The position numbers and the translations under genes were made by a program. Source: Clostridiales bacterium (lineage in GTDB: Bacteria > Bacillota > Clostridia > Caldicoprobacterales > DTU083). From it: a stretch of DNA of 38,325 nt. The stretch is taken from NCBI GenBank assembly GCA_012512335.1, contig JAAZEK010000197.1, forward strand, positions 1-38,325, written 5' to 3'. A model generated the notes under the pieces. The model saw nothing but the letters and a program-made list of their open reading frames with translations, did no database searches and was not told the DNA's origin. Below, one piece after another: positions 31,900 to 38,325 of this stretch (positions are counted from its first letter, which is position 1; each line of letters starts with the position of its first letter).

Positions 31900-33090
31900 T
31901 TGAAAGATACAGTAACAGCCATAGATATAGGCACCACCAAGGTGGCAGTACTGTTATGCCAAAGGAGCTATAACGACAATCTGGGCTTGTCTGGATTTGG
32001 CCAAGTAGCTTATGAGAAAGCACAAAATGACGAATGGAAATCCGATAAGGTATTAGTACCTTCATTGAAAACGGCTTTAGGACAAGCTAGCAAAATGGCT
32101 GGTGTCAAAGTTAGCAATTGCACTGTGGGTATCCCAAGTGAGTATTGTGGGCTGGTTTCAAATCGCGGGGAGATAAGCTTGGATAAGCCTATAACCCGCC
32201 AGGATACTATGAGTCTGCGAAAGCAAGTTGCTAATTATTCGCTGCCCGCTCCCTGGAAGATTAGTGATGTTATATATGGTAACTATTTGGTGGATGGCAT
32301 GCCAGTAAGCAATCCCGTGGGACTTTCATGCAAAACACTGGAACTAGAGGCCAATATAATCTGCATCGACACTGAATTTATCAGGCAGATTACTCATGCC
32401 CTGAATTCGCTGCAAATTAATGTAGAAAGCTGGCTCCCAGTCCCAATTGTTAGCGCTAAGGCTCTACTAACGGATGAAGAGAGACAAAAGGGTACCTTGT
32501 TTATAGACGTTGGTGGGGAGTCCATCGACCTGACTATTTACAAGGAAAACATCCCCGTATTTCTTGACTGGATTCCCCTTGGTGGAAATGCCATTACTCG
32601 AGACATTGCAACCAGCGTTAAGGTTTCCTATGAAGAAGCAGAAAAGCTGAAGCGCTTTTGCGTTCTGGGACTAGCCTTACGAGATGATCCTGAAGCAGCT
32701 GAAATGAATCTTCCCATACGAGAAGGGAAAGAGATATTCAATGTTCCAATGGAACTTCTCCAAAGGGTTGTGGAAGCTAGAGCAGACGAAATGTTGGATT
32801 TAGTGGAAAAACGAATTGCAGATGAAGGCTTAAAGGACAGCTATAATAGTATAATTCTTACAGGCGGAGGCTTAGCTCTGTTTCGTGGAATACGGGAGTT
32901 TGCTTTCAAGAAGATGAATGTTCCTATAAGCTTAGGTGTTCCTGATGTAATAGGCTTATCTGGACCAACGCATTCAGCAGTATATGCTATAGGGCTTGCA
33001 GGTCTTAACAATAATGAATCAGCTTCTGTTACGACTAGTAAAGTGCTTAAAGCCCTTATTAGGAAAATTAAAGAAAAATTAAAGTTATGA
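31900..33090 (+). CDS. ftsA: Cell division protein FtsA
   Basis: A 396-residue actin-like protein that tethers FtsZ to the membrane. Phosphate 1 motif AIDIGTTKVAVL, the 1C domain characteristic of FtsA (SNRGEISLDKPITRQD through DGMPVSNPVGLS), phosphate 2 motif FIDVGGESIDLTIY and adenosine motif ILTGGGLALFRG are all visible. The C-terminus VLKALIRKIKEKLKL is the amphipathic membrane-targeting helix. The start is TTG after GTGAGG. A 76-base gap upstream suggests an additional promoter (TTTACA at 31842), but no good -10 could be fixed. Confidence 0.94.
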   Translation: MKDTVTAIDIGTTKVAVLLCQRSYNDNLGLSGFGQVAYEKAQNDEWKSDKVLVPSLKTALGQASKMAGVKVSNCTVGIPSEYCGLVSNRGEISLDKPITRQDTMSLRKQVANYSLPAPWKISDVIYGNYLVDGMPVSNPVGLSCKTLELEANIICIDTEFIRQITHALNSLQINVESWLPVPIVSAKALLTDEERQKGTLFIDVGGESIDLTIYKENIPVFLDWIPLGGNAITRDIATSVKVSYEEAEKLKRFCVLGLALRDDPEAAEMNLPIREGKEIFNVPMELLQRVVEARADEMLDLVEKRIADEGLKDSYNSIILTGGGLALFRGIREFAFKKMNVPISLGVPDVIGLSGPTHSAVYAIGLAGLNNNESASVTTSKVLKALIRKIKEKLKL

Positions 33091-33124
33091 TAAAAATTCT
33101 CAATAAACAAGAGGAGGGTATGGC

Positions 33125-34207
33125 GTGTTGGAATTTGATATCGACAATGATCAATTTGCGCAAATAAAGGTAGTTGGAATCGGGGGAGCCGGTAATAATG
33201 CTATTAACCGGATGATACTAGAAGGTATGAAGGGTGTAGATTTTATTTCGGTGAACACCGATAAACAGGCTTTATATCTCTCACAGTCAACTCAAAAGAT
33301 TCAAATAGGAGAGAAGCTAACAAAAGGCCTTGGTGCAGGAGCTAATCCTGAAATTGGTGAGAAAGCTGCAGAAGAAAGCCGAGAAGAGATTGCACAATCC
33401 CTTAAAGGCGCCGATATGGTTTTTATCACTGCTGGAATGGGCGGGGGCACAGGCACTGGTGCAGCGCCAATAGTAGCAGAGCTAGCTAAGGAGCTGGGGA
33501 TATTGACTGTTGGTGTTGTCACCAGACCCTTCCTTTTTGAAGGTCGTCAAAGATCCATAAACTCGGAAAAGGGTATAGCCATGCTAAAGGACAAGGTAGA
33601 CACCTTGATTACCATACCCAATGACAGACTTTTACAGGTAGTTGAAAAACGTACTTCCATGCTGGAAGCCTTTAAAGTTGCTGATGACGTACTACGTCAA
33701 GGTGTACAGGGTATATCAGACCTGATTGCTGTACCTGGCCTGGTCAACCTTGACTTTGCTGATGTTCGTACGATCATGCGTGAAAAAGGCTTAGCACATA
33801 TGGGTATTGGTAAAGGTAGTGGCGACAATCGCGCAACTGATGCAGCCAAGCAGGCGATTCAAAGTCCATTGCTGGAAACCACAATTGAAGGAGCCAGAGG
33901 TGTTTTGCTCAACATCACAGGTGGACCGAATTTGGGGCTGTTCGAAGTCAATGAAGCTGCTGAGCTTATTGCAGAAGCTGCTGATCCAGAAGCAAATATC
34001 ATATTTGGTGCAGTAATTGATGAGGACTTACAAGATGAAATCCGTATCATCGTTATTGCCACTGGCTTCCAACATCAAAAGGAAAAACAGGAACGTAAGC
34101 AGGTAAGCAAGGTTATTGAATCAGTAAAGTCAGCTGTTACTACTGAGAATGAACAATCCGATGATCTAGACATTCCAACCTTCCTCAGAAGAAATCGCTT
34201 AAAGTAA
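33125..34207 (+). CDS. ftsZ: Cell division GTPase FtsZ
   Basis: A 360-residue tubulin-like GTPase forming the Z ring. Motifs: [26 protein letters not shown], the signature [10 protein letters not shown], the T7 loop [11 protein letters not shown] with catalytic Asp, and the C-terminal peptide DIPTFLRRN that binds FtsA. The GTG start has GGAGGG six bases upstream; an ATG five bases earlier is out of frame and opens only a 15-codon frame. Followed by a long gap with two hairpins, ending the dcw transcript. Confidence 0.97.
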   Translation: MLEFDIDNDQFAQIKVVGIGGAGNNAINRMILEGMKGVDFISVNTDKQALYLSQSTQKIQIGEKLTKGLGAGANPEIGEKAAEESREEIAQSLKGADMVFITAGMGGGTGTGAAPIVAELAKELGILTVGVVTRPFLFEGRQRSINSEKGIAMLKDKVDTLITIPNDRLLQVVEKRTSMLEAFKVADDVLRQGVQGISDLIAVPGLVNLDFADVRTIMREKGLAHMGIGKGSGDNRATDAAKQAIQSPLLETTIEGARGVLLNITGGPNLGLFEVNEAAELIAEAADPEANIIFGAVIDEDLQDEIRIIVIATGFQHQKEKQERKQVSKVIESVKSAVTTENEQSDDLDIPTFLRRNRLK

Positions 34208-34237
34208 TCATATAGTATAATCGTTTTAGAAATTAAA

Positions 34238-34277
34238 ACAAAGGCTTATATCGAAGCAATTATTATGAAGCCTTTGT
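34238..34277 (+). other. Hairpin after ftsZ
   Basis: Perfect 10-bp arms ACAAAGGCTT (34238-34247) and AAGCCTTTGT (34268-34277) with a 20-base loop, about 30 bases after the ftsZ stop. No T-tract follows. It may stabilise the ftsZ mRNA 3' end ahead of the true terminator. Confidence 0.6.
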
Positions 34278-34340
34278 TGAAATACCTTTAACGGAAAGTG
34301 TATTATAAGGAAATCTATACTTTCCTAGGCATTATTAAAT

Positions 34341-34377
34341 AACGACAATAAAGTACCTTTATTGTCGTTATTTTTTT
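34341..34377 (+). terminator. Rho-independent terminator of the dcw cluster
   Basis: A 13-bp perfect stem AACGACAATAAAG/CTTTATTGTCGTT with a 3-base loop is followed by ATTTTTTT. It separates ftsZ from the sporulation genes. Confidence 0.93.
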
Positions 34378-34477
34378 GGTTTTGCACACATGGTTCTACA
34401 AGATTCTCTTTTTGAATATGTTAATATGAATACAATAATTAAAAAGGACAGTGAGTGGACAAAAGGTAGGGGTAGGG

Positions 34478-35374
34478 GTGGAGTACCGATTTTTGGATGT
34501 CATTTGGTTGGATAATCTGCTGGTTAATTTTGTGGTACTGTGGCTCACATGGAAGATATCTGGAAACAATGCTCCCATGTGGCGCTTATGGTGCTCTGCC
34601 TGCATCGGAGCTTGTTACACTATATTGCTAATTCTACCTGGTTTTTCTGTGCTATCTACTTTTATACTTAAGATAATGCTGTCTTTGGCAATGCTGGCTG
34701 TTGGATTTCGGATATCTTCCTTTTCGGCAGGACTGAAATTGCTGGGCTATTTTTATGGTATCACTTTTCTGATGGGAGGGGCTGCTTTTGGCTTTTATTA
34801 TTTTTTTAATGCCGATATTCATGTAAGCCAGGGTATGTTTCTCATCAAAGACTTCCCCATAAAAATAATAATTTACTCCATGGCTTTTATTATCATGCTA
34901 TACCGGTGGCTGTGGCCTTTATTGCAGCTTAGAATAAACCATCATCAGCTGGTTTATAAAGTTAAGATACACTTTGGAGATGACAGTGTGATTTTAGATG
35001 GGTTTCTAGATACAGGAAACGAGTTGGCGGATCCTATATCTGGCCGTCCAGTAATGGTGGTGGAATTTGATTCAATAAGGATTATACTTCCAGCTGAAAT
35101 AGAAAAAATATATAAGGAAGGTAAAGAACAACAATTGGACTATGTGACTGAGATTTTATCAGAGTCCACATGGATTAATCGTTTCTTTATAGTGCCATAT
35201 AGCACCCTGAATACTAGTAATGATTATCTTTTAGCCTTTAGACCAGATAGTATTGAGATTCTTACAGAAGGAAGCTGGTTGGAAACCAAACAATCCCTGG
35301 TGGGAATCCGCAACCGTAAACTATCCACTGACGATGAGTATCATGCTTTAATTCAACCACAAATAATCCCATAG
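34478..35374 (+). CDS. spoIIGA: Sporulation sigma-E factor-processing peptidase SpoIIGA
   Basis: A membrane-embedded aspartic protease of about 298 residues that cleaves the pro-sequence from pro-sigma-E in the mother cell. The first half holds about five transmembrane helices, starting with the conserved FLDVIWLDNLLVNF; the second half is a pepsin-like half-domain with catalytic Asp in DTGN (codons 35009-35020). It is followed by its substrate gene sigE after 15 bases. I prefer GTG 34478 because homologues begin a few residues before the FLDVIWL motif and GGTAGGGG lies upstream; a GTG nine codons earlier (34451) is possible. The upstream gap has TTCTACA (34394-34400), one mismatch from a Spo0A box; this is weak evidence. 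Confidence 0.93.
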   Translation: MEYRFLDVIWLDNLLVNFVVLWLTWKISGNNAPMWRLWCSACIGACYTILLILPGFSVLSTFILKIMLSLAMLAVGFRISSFSAGLKLLGYFYGITFLMGGAAFGFYYFFNADIHVSQGMFLIKDFPIKIIIYSMAFIIMLYRWLWPLLQLRINHHQLVYKVKIHFGDDSVILDGFLDTGNELADPISGRPVMVVEFDSIRIILPAEIEKIYKEGKEQQLDYVTEILSESTWINRFFIVPYSTLNTSNDYLLAFRPDSIEILTEGSWLETKQSLVGIRNRKLSTDDEYHALIQPQIIP

Positions 35375-35389
35375 CAGGAGGTAAAATAT

Positions 35390-36121
35390 ATGTCTTTGTT
35401 TAATAAGCTAAAGATGCACTACCAGGTTCTCCGAATTAAAATTATCAGCAAGCTCCAATTTGTAAAGGCAAGGTTTATCTACTACATAAGTGGCAATGAA
35501 GCCCTCCCACCGCCCTTGTCTACCGAGGAGGAGGTAAGTCTTATTTCAAGGCTGGACCAGGGGGATCTTTCAGTTAAAGGCACTTTGATTGAAAGAAATC
35601 TTCGCTTGGTTGTTTATATTGCCAGAAAGTTTGAAAATACGGGAGTAGGGGTAGAGGATTTAATATCCATAGGCACCATAGGCTTGATTAAGGCAGTTAA
35701 CACCTTCGACCCTTCTAAAAAAATTAAATTGGCTACCTATGCTTCCAGATGTATAGAAAATGAAATTCTTATGTATCTTCGTAGAAATGGGAAGGTGAAA
35801 TCTGAGGTTTCATTTGATGAACCATTGAACATAGATTGGGACGGTAATGAATTGTTGCTCTCGGATATTTTAGGCACGGAAAATGATTTGGTAACCAAAT
35901 ACATAGAGGATGAGGTTGATAAGGAGCTTCTGTACTTAGCTATGGATCATCTTACCCAAAGGGAAAGATGCATAATCGAGCTGAGATTTGGACTCAAAGA
36001 CGGCTCAGAGAAAACTCAAAAAGAAGTAGCAGATTTGTTGGGAATTTCCCAATCATATATTTCTCGCTTGGAAAAACGTATTATAAAACGTTTGAAAAAG
36101 GAAATAAGTCGAATGCTATAA
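35390..36121 (+). CDS. sigE: RNA polymerase sporulation sigma factor sigma-E (pro-form)
   Basis: A 243-residue mother-cell sigma factor, made as inactive pro-sigma-E. The first 27-30 residues form an amphipathic, basic pro-sequence, and the processing region [16 protein letters not shown] closely matches the Bacillus pro-sigma-E junction. Sigma region 2 ([33 protein letters not shown]) and region 4 helix-turn-helix ([23 protein letters not shown]) follow. An AGGAGGT site precedes the ATG. Cotranscribed with its protease SpoIIGA. Confidence 0.97.
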   Translation: MSLFNKLKMHYQVLRIKIISKLQFVKARFIYYISGNEALPPPLSTEEEVSLISRLDQGDLSVKGTLIERNLRLVVYIARKFENTGVGVEDLISIGTIGLIKAVNTFDPSKKIKLATYASRCIENEILMYLRRNGKVKSEVSFDEPLNIDWDGNELLLSDILGTENDLVTKYIEDEVDKELLYLAMDHLTQRERCIIELRFGLKDGSEKTQKEVADLLGISQSYISRLEKRIIKRLKKEISRML

Positions 36122-36122
36122 G

Positions 36123-36153
36123 CGAATAAATTACTCCATCTGAGGCAATACTT
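36123..36153 (+). promoter_or_regulatory. Candidate sigma-G/sigma-F promoter of sigG
   Basis: CGAATA (36123-36128), an 18-base spacer and AATACTT (36147-36153) match the Bacillus sigma-G consensus TGAATA-N17/18-CATACTA at 5 of 6 and 5 of 7 positions. It lies directly after sigE. A hairpin ATCCTGT/ACAGGAT (36168-36186) follows, without a T-tract, close to the sigG ribosome binding site. Confidence 0.45.
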
Positions 36154-36206
36154 TCTTTAAGAAGGACATCCTGTTTTTCACAGGATCAGGGATGGAGGGA
36201 AAATGC

Positions 36207-36980
36207 ATGCACACGAATAAAGTGGAAATTTGTGGCGTAAACACATCGCAGCTTCCTGTCCTTACAAATGAGGAAATGATGAAGCTATTTTCGCGAATGC
36301 ATGCCGGAGACGAAAGTGCAAGACAAGAGTTTATACAGGGAAATCTGCGATTGGTGCTCAGTGTGATTCAGCGATTCAATAATAGGGGCGAGTCTGTAGA
36401 CGACTTGTTTCAGGTTGGTTGCATTGGCTTGATTAAGGCTATTGACAATTTTGATACGTCTCATAATGTTCGATTTTCTACCTATGCAGTACCGATGATC
36501 ATCGGGGAAATTCGAAGATATCTTCGAGATAATAATTCTATAAGGGTTAGCCGCTCTCTTAGAGATATAGCTTATAAGGCATTGCAGGTTAGAGAACAAT
36601 TAATTTTCAAGAATTCCAAGGAGCCAACAGTATCAGAGATTGCTAAAGCATTAGAAATGCCTAGGGAAGAAGTCGTGTTTGCCCTGGACGCAATTCAAGA
36701 TCCAATTTCATTGTTTGAACCTATCTATCATGATGGCGGTGATGCCATATTTGTAATGGATCAAATCCAAGATGAAAAGACTCAGGATGAAACTTGGTTG
36801 GAGGGAATTGCCTTAAAAGAGGCCATGAAGAAGCTAAACGATCGGGAAAAACTGATACTCACCTTAAGGTTCTTTGATGGAAGAACTCAAATGGAGGTAG
36901 CCGAGGAAATCGGTATCTCTCAAGCACAAGTATCAAGACTTGAAAAGACAGCTTTAAATCATATGCGCAAATATATTTGA
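36207..36980 (+). CDS. sigG: RNA polymerase sporulation sigma factor sigma-G
   Basis: A 257-residue forespore-specific late sigma factor, extremely similar to Bacillus sigma-G along its length: NKVEICGVNTSQLPVL at the N-terminus, region 2 with RFNNRGESVDDLFQVGC, the PMIIGEIRRYLRD block, and region 4 with TQMEVAEEIGISQAQVSRLEK. The start is ATG 36207, seven bases after GGAGGG; an ATG five codons earlier overlaps the ribosome binding site. It lies directly behind sigE, as in most spore formers. Confidence 0.97.
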   Translation: MHTNKVEICGVNTSQLPVLTNEEMMKLFSRMHAGDESARQEFIQGNLRLVLSVIQRFNNRGESVDDLFQVGCIGLIKAIDNFDTSHNVRFSTYAVPMIIGEIRRYLRDNNSIRVSRSLRDIAYKALQVREQLIFKNSKEPTVSEIAKALEMPREEVVFALDAIQDPISLFEPIYHDGGDAIFVMDQIQDEKTQDETWLEGIALKEAMKKLNDREKLILTLRFFDGRTQMEVAEEIGISQAQVSRLEKTALNHMRKYI

Positions 36981-37292
36981 CCTAATCCTCGTCATTTTTT
37001 CTCTTCTAGCTTAATAAGATAGAAGGAGAAGATTAGTTACTGCTCATAACTAGGGAAAATAAAAAATATATTTCACTCACTGTTGCGCTCACGAATCAAT
37101 CTAGAGCTCATCTCAGCTGAAAATCCTACAACTTCCAAACTCACTGCGTTCAAACAGTGAAAGTTGCTTAACGGATTTTCTACTGATATTCGCTAAGATT
37201 GATAGTCGTTCCCGCAAAGGTTCGTTGCATATTATTTTTTATTATACAAGACGTGAGCAGTAGCGAAGATAGCAGTGGAGCGAGGTGATTAT
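36981..37292. other. 312-bp gap between sigG and ylmC
   Basis: The first part holds an imperfect hairpin (TTCTCTTCTA with TAGAAGGAGAA, nested in CTAATC/GATTAG, about 36982-37036) that may terminate the sigG transcript. The rest is MITE copy D. No gene is present. Confidence 0.6.
37039..37261 (-). mobile_element. MITE-like element, copy D (223 bp, diverged)
   Basis: A complete copy in reverse orientation relative to copy C, matching it over the full length with scattered substitutions, most clearly GAGCTCATCTCAGCTGAAAA and ATATTCGCTAAGATTGAT. The terminal repeats have drifted to ACTGCTCAT (37039-37047) and GTGAGCAGT (37253-37261), so this is probably an older insertion. It interrupts the conserved sigG-ylmC neighbourhood and ends 31 bases before the ylmC start codon, so the ylmC promoter must lie inside or across it, or transcription must come from sigG. 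Confidence 0.85.
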
Positions 37293-37547
37293 ATGCCAAA
37301 ATCATCGGATTTTAGAACAAAGGAAGTCATAAATGTCCGAGATGGCAGACGTCTAGGTAATATTATTGATATGGAATTTAATTTAAGTGAAGGAAGGATA
37401 ACAGCTATTGTAGTTCCTGGTGCTAGCCGATTCCTAGGCTTACTTAAGGAAGAGGATGATGTAATAATTCCCTGGGATAAGATCAAAAAAATAGGTGACG
37501 ATGTAATACTAGTGGATGTTGCTATTCGAGTTCCTATGCATGGATAG
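37293..37547 (+). CDS. YlmC/YmxH family PRC-barrel protein
   Basis: An 84-residue PRC-barrel domain protein. The family pattern is clear: MPKSSDFRTKEVINVRDGRRLG, DMEFNLSEGRITAIVVPG, and IPWDKIKKIGDDVILVD. YlmC and YmxH proteins are conserved in spore formers and often lie behind sigG; their role is not well defined. The start is ATG 37293, five bases after GAGGTG; an ATG six codons earlier lacks a ribosome binding site. Confidence 0.9.
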   Translation: MPKSSDFRTKEVINVRDGRRLGNIIDMEFNLSEGRITAIVVPGASRFLGLLKEEDDVIIPWDKIKKIGDDVILVDVAIRVPMHG

Positions 37548-37626
37548 TTGATAAACTAATGGACGAAAGTGCAAAATCATAATATAATGGGTACAAACAG
37601 TTCTGGAAGGAGAGGGGTCCCCAAAA

Positions 37627-38082
37627 ATGAAGTGCCCATTTTGTTTTACACTGGACAGCAAGGTGGTGGATTCTCGGCCCACAGATGAAGGATCGGTTAC
37701 CCGAAGAAGAAGGGAATGTATCGACTGCGGGAAGCGTTTTACCACTTACGAAAAGATAGAAAACTTGCCTATTTTGGTAGTGAAGAAGGATGGTCGACGG
37801 GAAGCATTTGACAGCAATAAAATCATGTCTGGTCTTTTACGGGCATGCGAAAAGCGTCCACTGTCCGTACACAGATTGGAAACTGCCGTGGAGGATATTG
37901 AAAAGCAAGTATATAATTCTCTAGAGCGAGAGATTTCCAGCCAGACCATTGGTGAAATGGTGATGGAAAAGCTACGGGAACTAGATGAGGTAGCTTATGT
38001 TCGTTTTGCCTCTGTATATAGGCAATTTAGGGATATTAACACTTTTATGGATGAATTGAACAAGCTACTTAAGGACAAGTAA
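37627..38082 (+). CDS. nrdR: Transcriptional repressor NrdR
   Basis: A 151-residue NrdR, normal length. It represses ribonucleotide reductase genes when the (d)ATP pool is high. The N-terminal zinc ribbon has CPFC (residues 3-6) and CIDC (about 31-34) with the basic VTRRRREC loop that contacts DNA; residues 49-139 are the ATP-cone ([15 protein letters not shown]). A consensus -10 TATAAT lies at 37583-37588, but the -35 region is poor. GGAAGGAGAGGGG precedes the ATG. Confidence 0.97.
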   Translation: MKCPFCFTLDSKVVDSRPTDEGSVTRRRRECIDCGKRFTTYEKIENLPILVVKKDGRREAFDSNKIMSGLLRACEKRPLSVHRLETAVEDIEKQVYNSLEREISSQTIGEMVMEKLRELDEVAYVRFASVYRQFRDINTFMDELNKLLKDK

Positions 38083-38095
38083 ATTATTATATAAG

Positions 38096-38136
38096 AAAAG
38101 CTAGTATTTGGCATTTTGTTGAATACTAGCTTTTTT
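38096..38136 (+). terminator. Rho-independent terminator after nrdR
   Basis: A 13-bp stem AAAAGCTAGTATT/AATACTAGCTTTT with a 13-base loop ends in a run of six T. Confidence 0.92.
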
Positions 38137-38230
38137 CAATTTTTGGTAGTTGCCCTGAGAAGCATACAAGTGGAATTGTCAGGGTAAGATAATTTCGCAT
38201 TCAATTGAAAATAAAAGAGGTGACAGAATT

Positions 38231-38325
38231 ATGCCCATAGGATTAACTCTCCTGGTTGTGGCAAGTATATTAGTTTTATTTGGCGTGGGACATCAAGTTC
38301 TGGACAGGATGCGACTAAACGACAA
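38231..38325 (+). CDS. N-terminus of a membrane protein, probably DUF1614 (cut by window end)
   Basis: Only the first 31 codons are in the window. They begin MPIGLTLLVVASILVLFG, a membrane helix, followed by GHQVLDRMRLND. This opening resembles DUF1614 membrane proteins as I remember them, whose function is unknown; the assignment rests on a short stretch. GAGGTGACA lies about eight bases before the ATG. A near-perfect dyad TTGCCCTGA-N20-TCAGGGTAA lies 43-81 bases upstream. Confidence 0.6.
   Translation, partial: MPIGLTLLVVASILVLFGVGHQVLDRMRLND

Noticed and set aside
33120-33167. Short upstream open frame starting at ATG 33120 and overlapping the ftsZ start
   Set aside because: It is 15 codons long and only one base from the GGAGGG sequence, too close for efficient initiation; the GTG at 33125 is correctly spaced and gives the conserved FtsZ N-terminus.
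34394-34400. Spo0A box upstream of spoIIGA
   Set aside because: TTCTACA has one mismatch to TTCGACA and stands alone; a seven-base near match is expected by chance in this AT-rich gap and no properly spaced -35/-10 pair supports it.

Overview
The window is an AT-rich chromosomal segment from an endospore-forming, anaerobic member of the Firmicutes, most likely class Clostridia. Three things point there: a spoIIGA-sigE-sigG sporulation block directly behind ftsZ; an NfnAB flavin-bifurcating transhydrogenase linked to the redox repressor Rex, which is typical of fermentative anaerobes; and a MurE with the DNPR motif of meso-diaminopimelate (Gram-positive, DAP-type) peptidoglycan. Several genes use TTG or GTG starts behind strong GGAGG-type ribosome binding sites. 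The species cannot be named from the sequence alone.

Region 1 (1-7.6 kb) is accessory. It holds an SGNH hydrolase, a translationally coupled lipoprotein-barnase/barstar pair, sfsA, a few small membrane or lipoproteins of unknown role, and a large LtaS-type sulfatase-fold enzyme. Three copies of a short non-coding inverted-repeat (MITE-like) element lie here (1-93, 2489-2599, 7415-7635). A fourth lies between sigG and ylmC (37039-37261). The gap at 2103-2835 is also rich in other short repeats.

Region 2 (7.6-11.6 kb, minus strand) runs nfnA, nfnB, rex, azlC, azlD: electron bifurcation between NADH, NADPH and ferredoxin, its likely redox regulator, and a branched-chain amino acid exporter. Across a 474-bp AT-rich divergent gap containing several perfect palindromes lies a short-chain dehydrogenase.

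Region 3 (13.0-16.9 kb, plus strand) is a CbiMQO-type ECF metal transporter with a His-rich CbiM loop and a Fur-family-like operator on its promoter, followed by an adenylate kinase and a metallophosphoesterase.

Region 4 (17.0-34.2 kb) is the division and cell wall (dcw) cluster: mraZ, rsmH, ftsL, a PASTA penicillin-binding protein, murE, murF, mraY, murD, ftsW/spoVE, murA, ftsQ/divIB, two DUF881 genes, sbp, ftsA, ftsZ. It makes the peptidoglycan precursor up to lipid I, builds septal wall and assembles the Z ring. murG, murB and murC are missing from the usual place after ftsW, and murA sits there instead, flanked by unusually long gaps that each contain a stem-loop.

Region 5 (34.4-38.3 kb) holds spoIIGA, sigE, sigG, a MITE copy, ylmC/ymxH, nrdR and the start of a membrane protein resembling DUF1614. 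The best candidates for something undescribed are the MITE family and its relation to the barnase/barstar segment, the lipoprotein barnase pair itself, the metal-transporter operator, the Thr-to-Ser change at the LtaS nucleophile position, and the murA cassette. I found no CRISPR array, tRNA, rRNA, transposase or phage gene.
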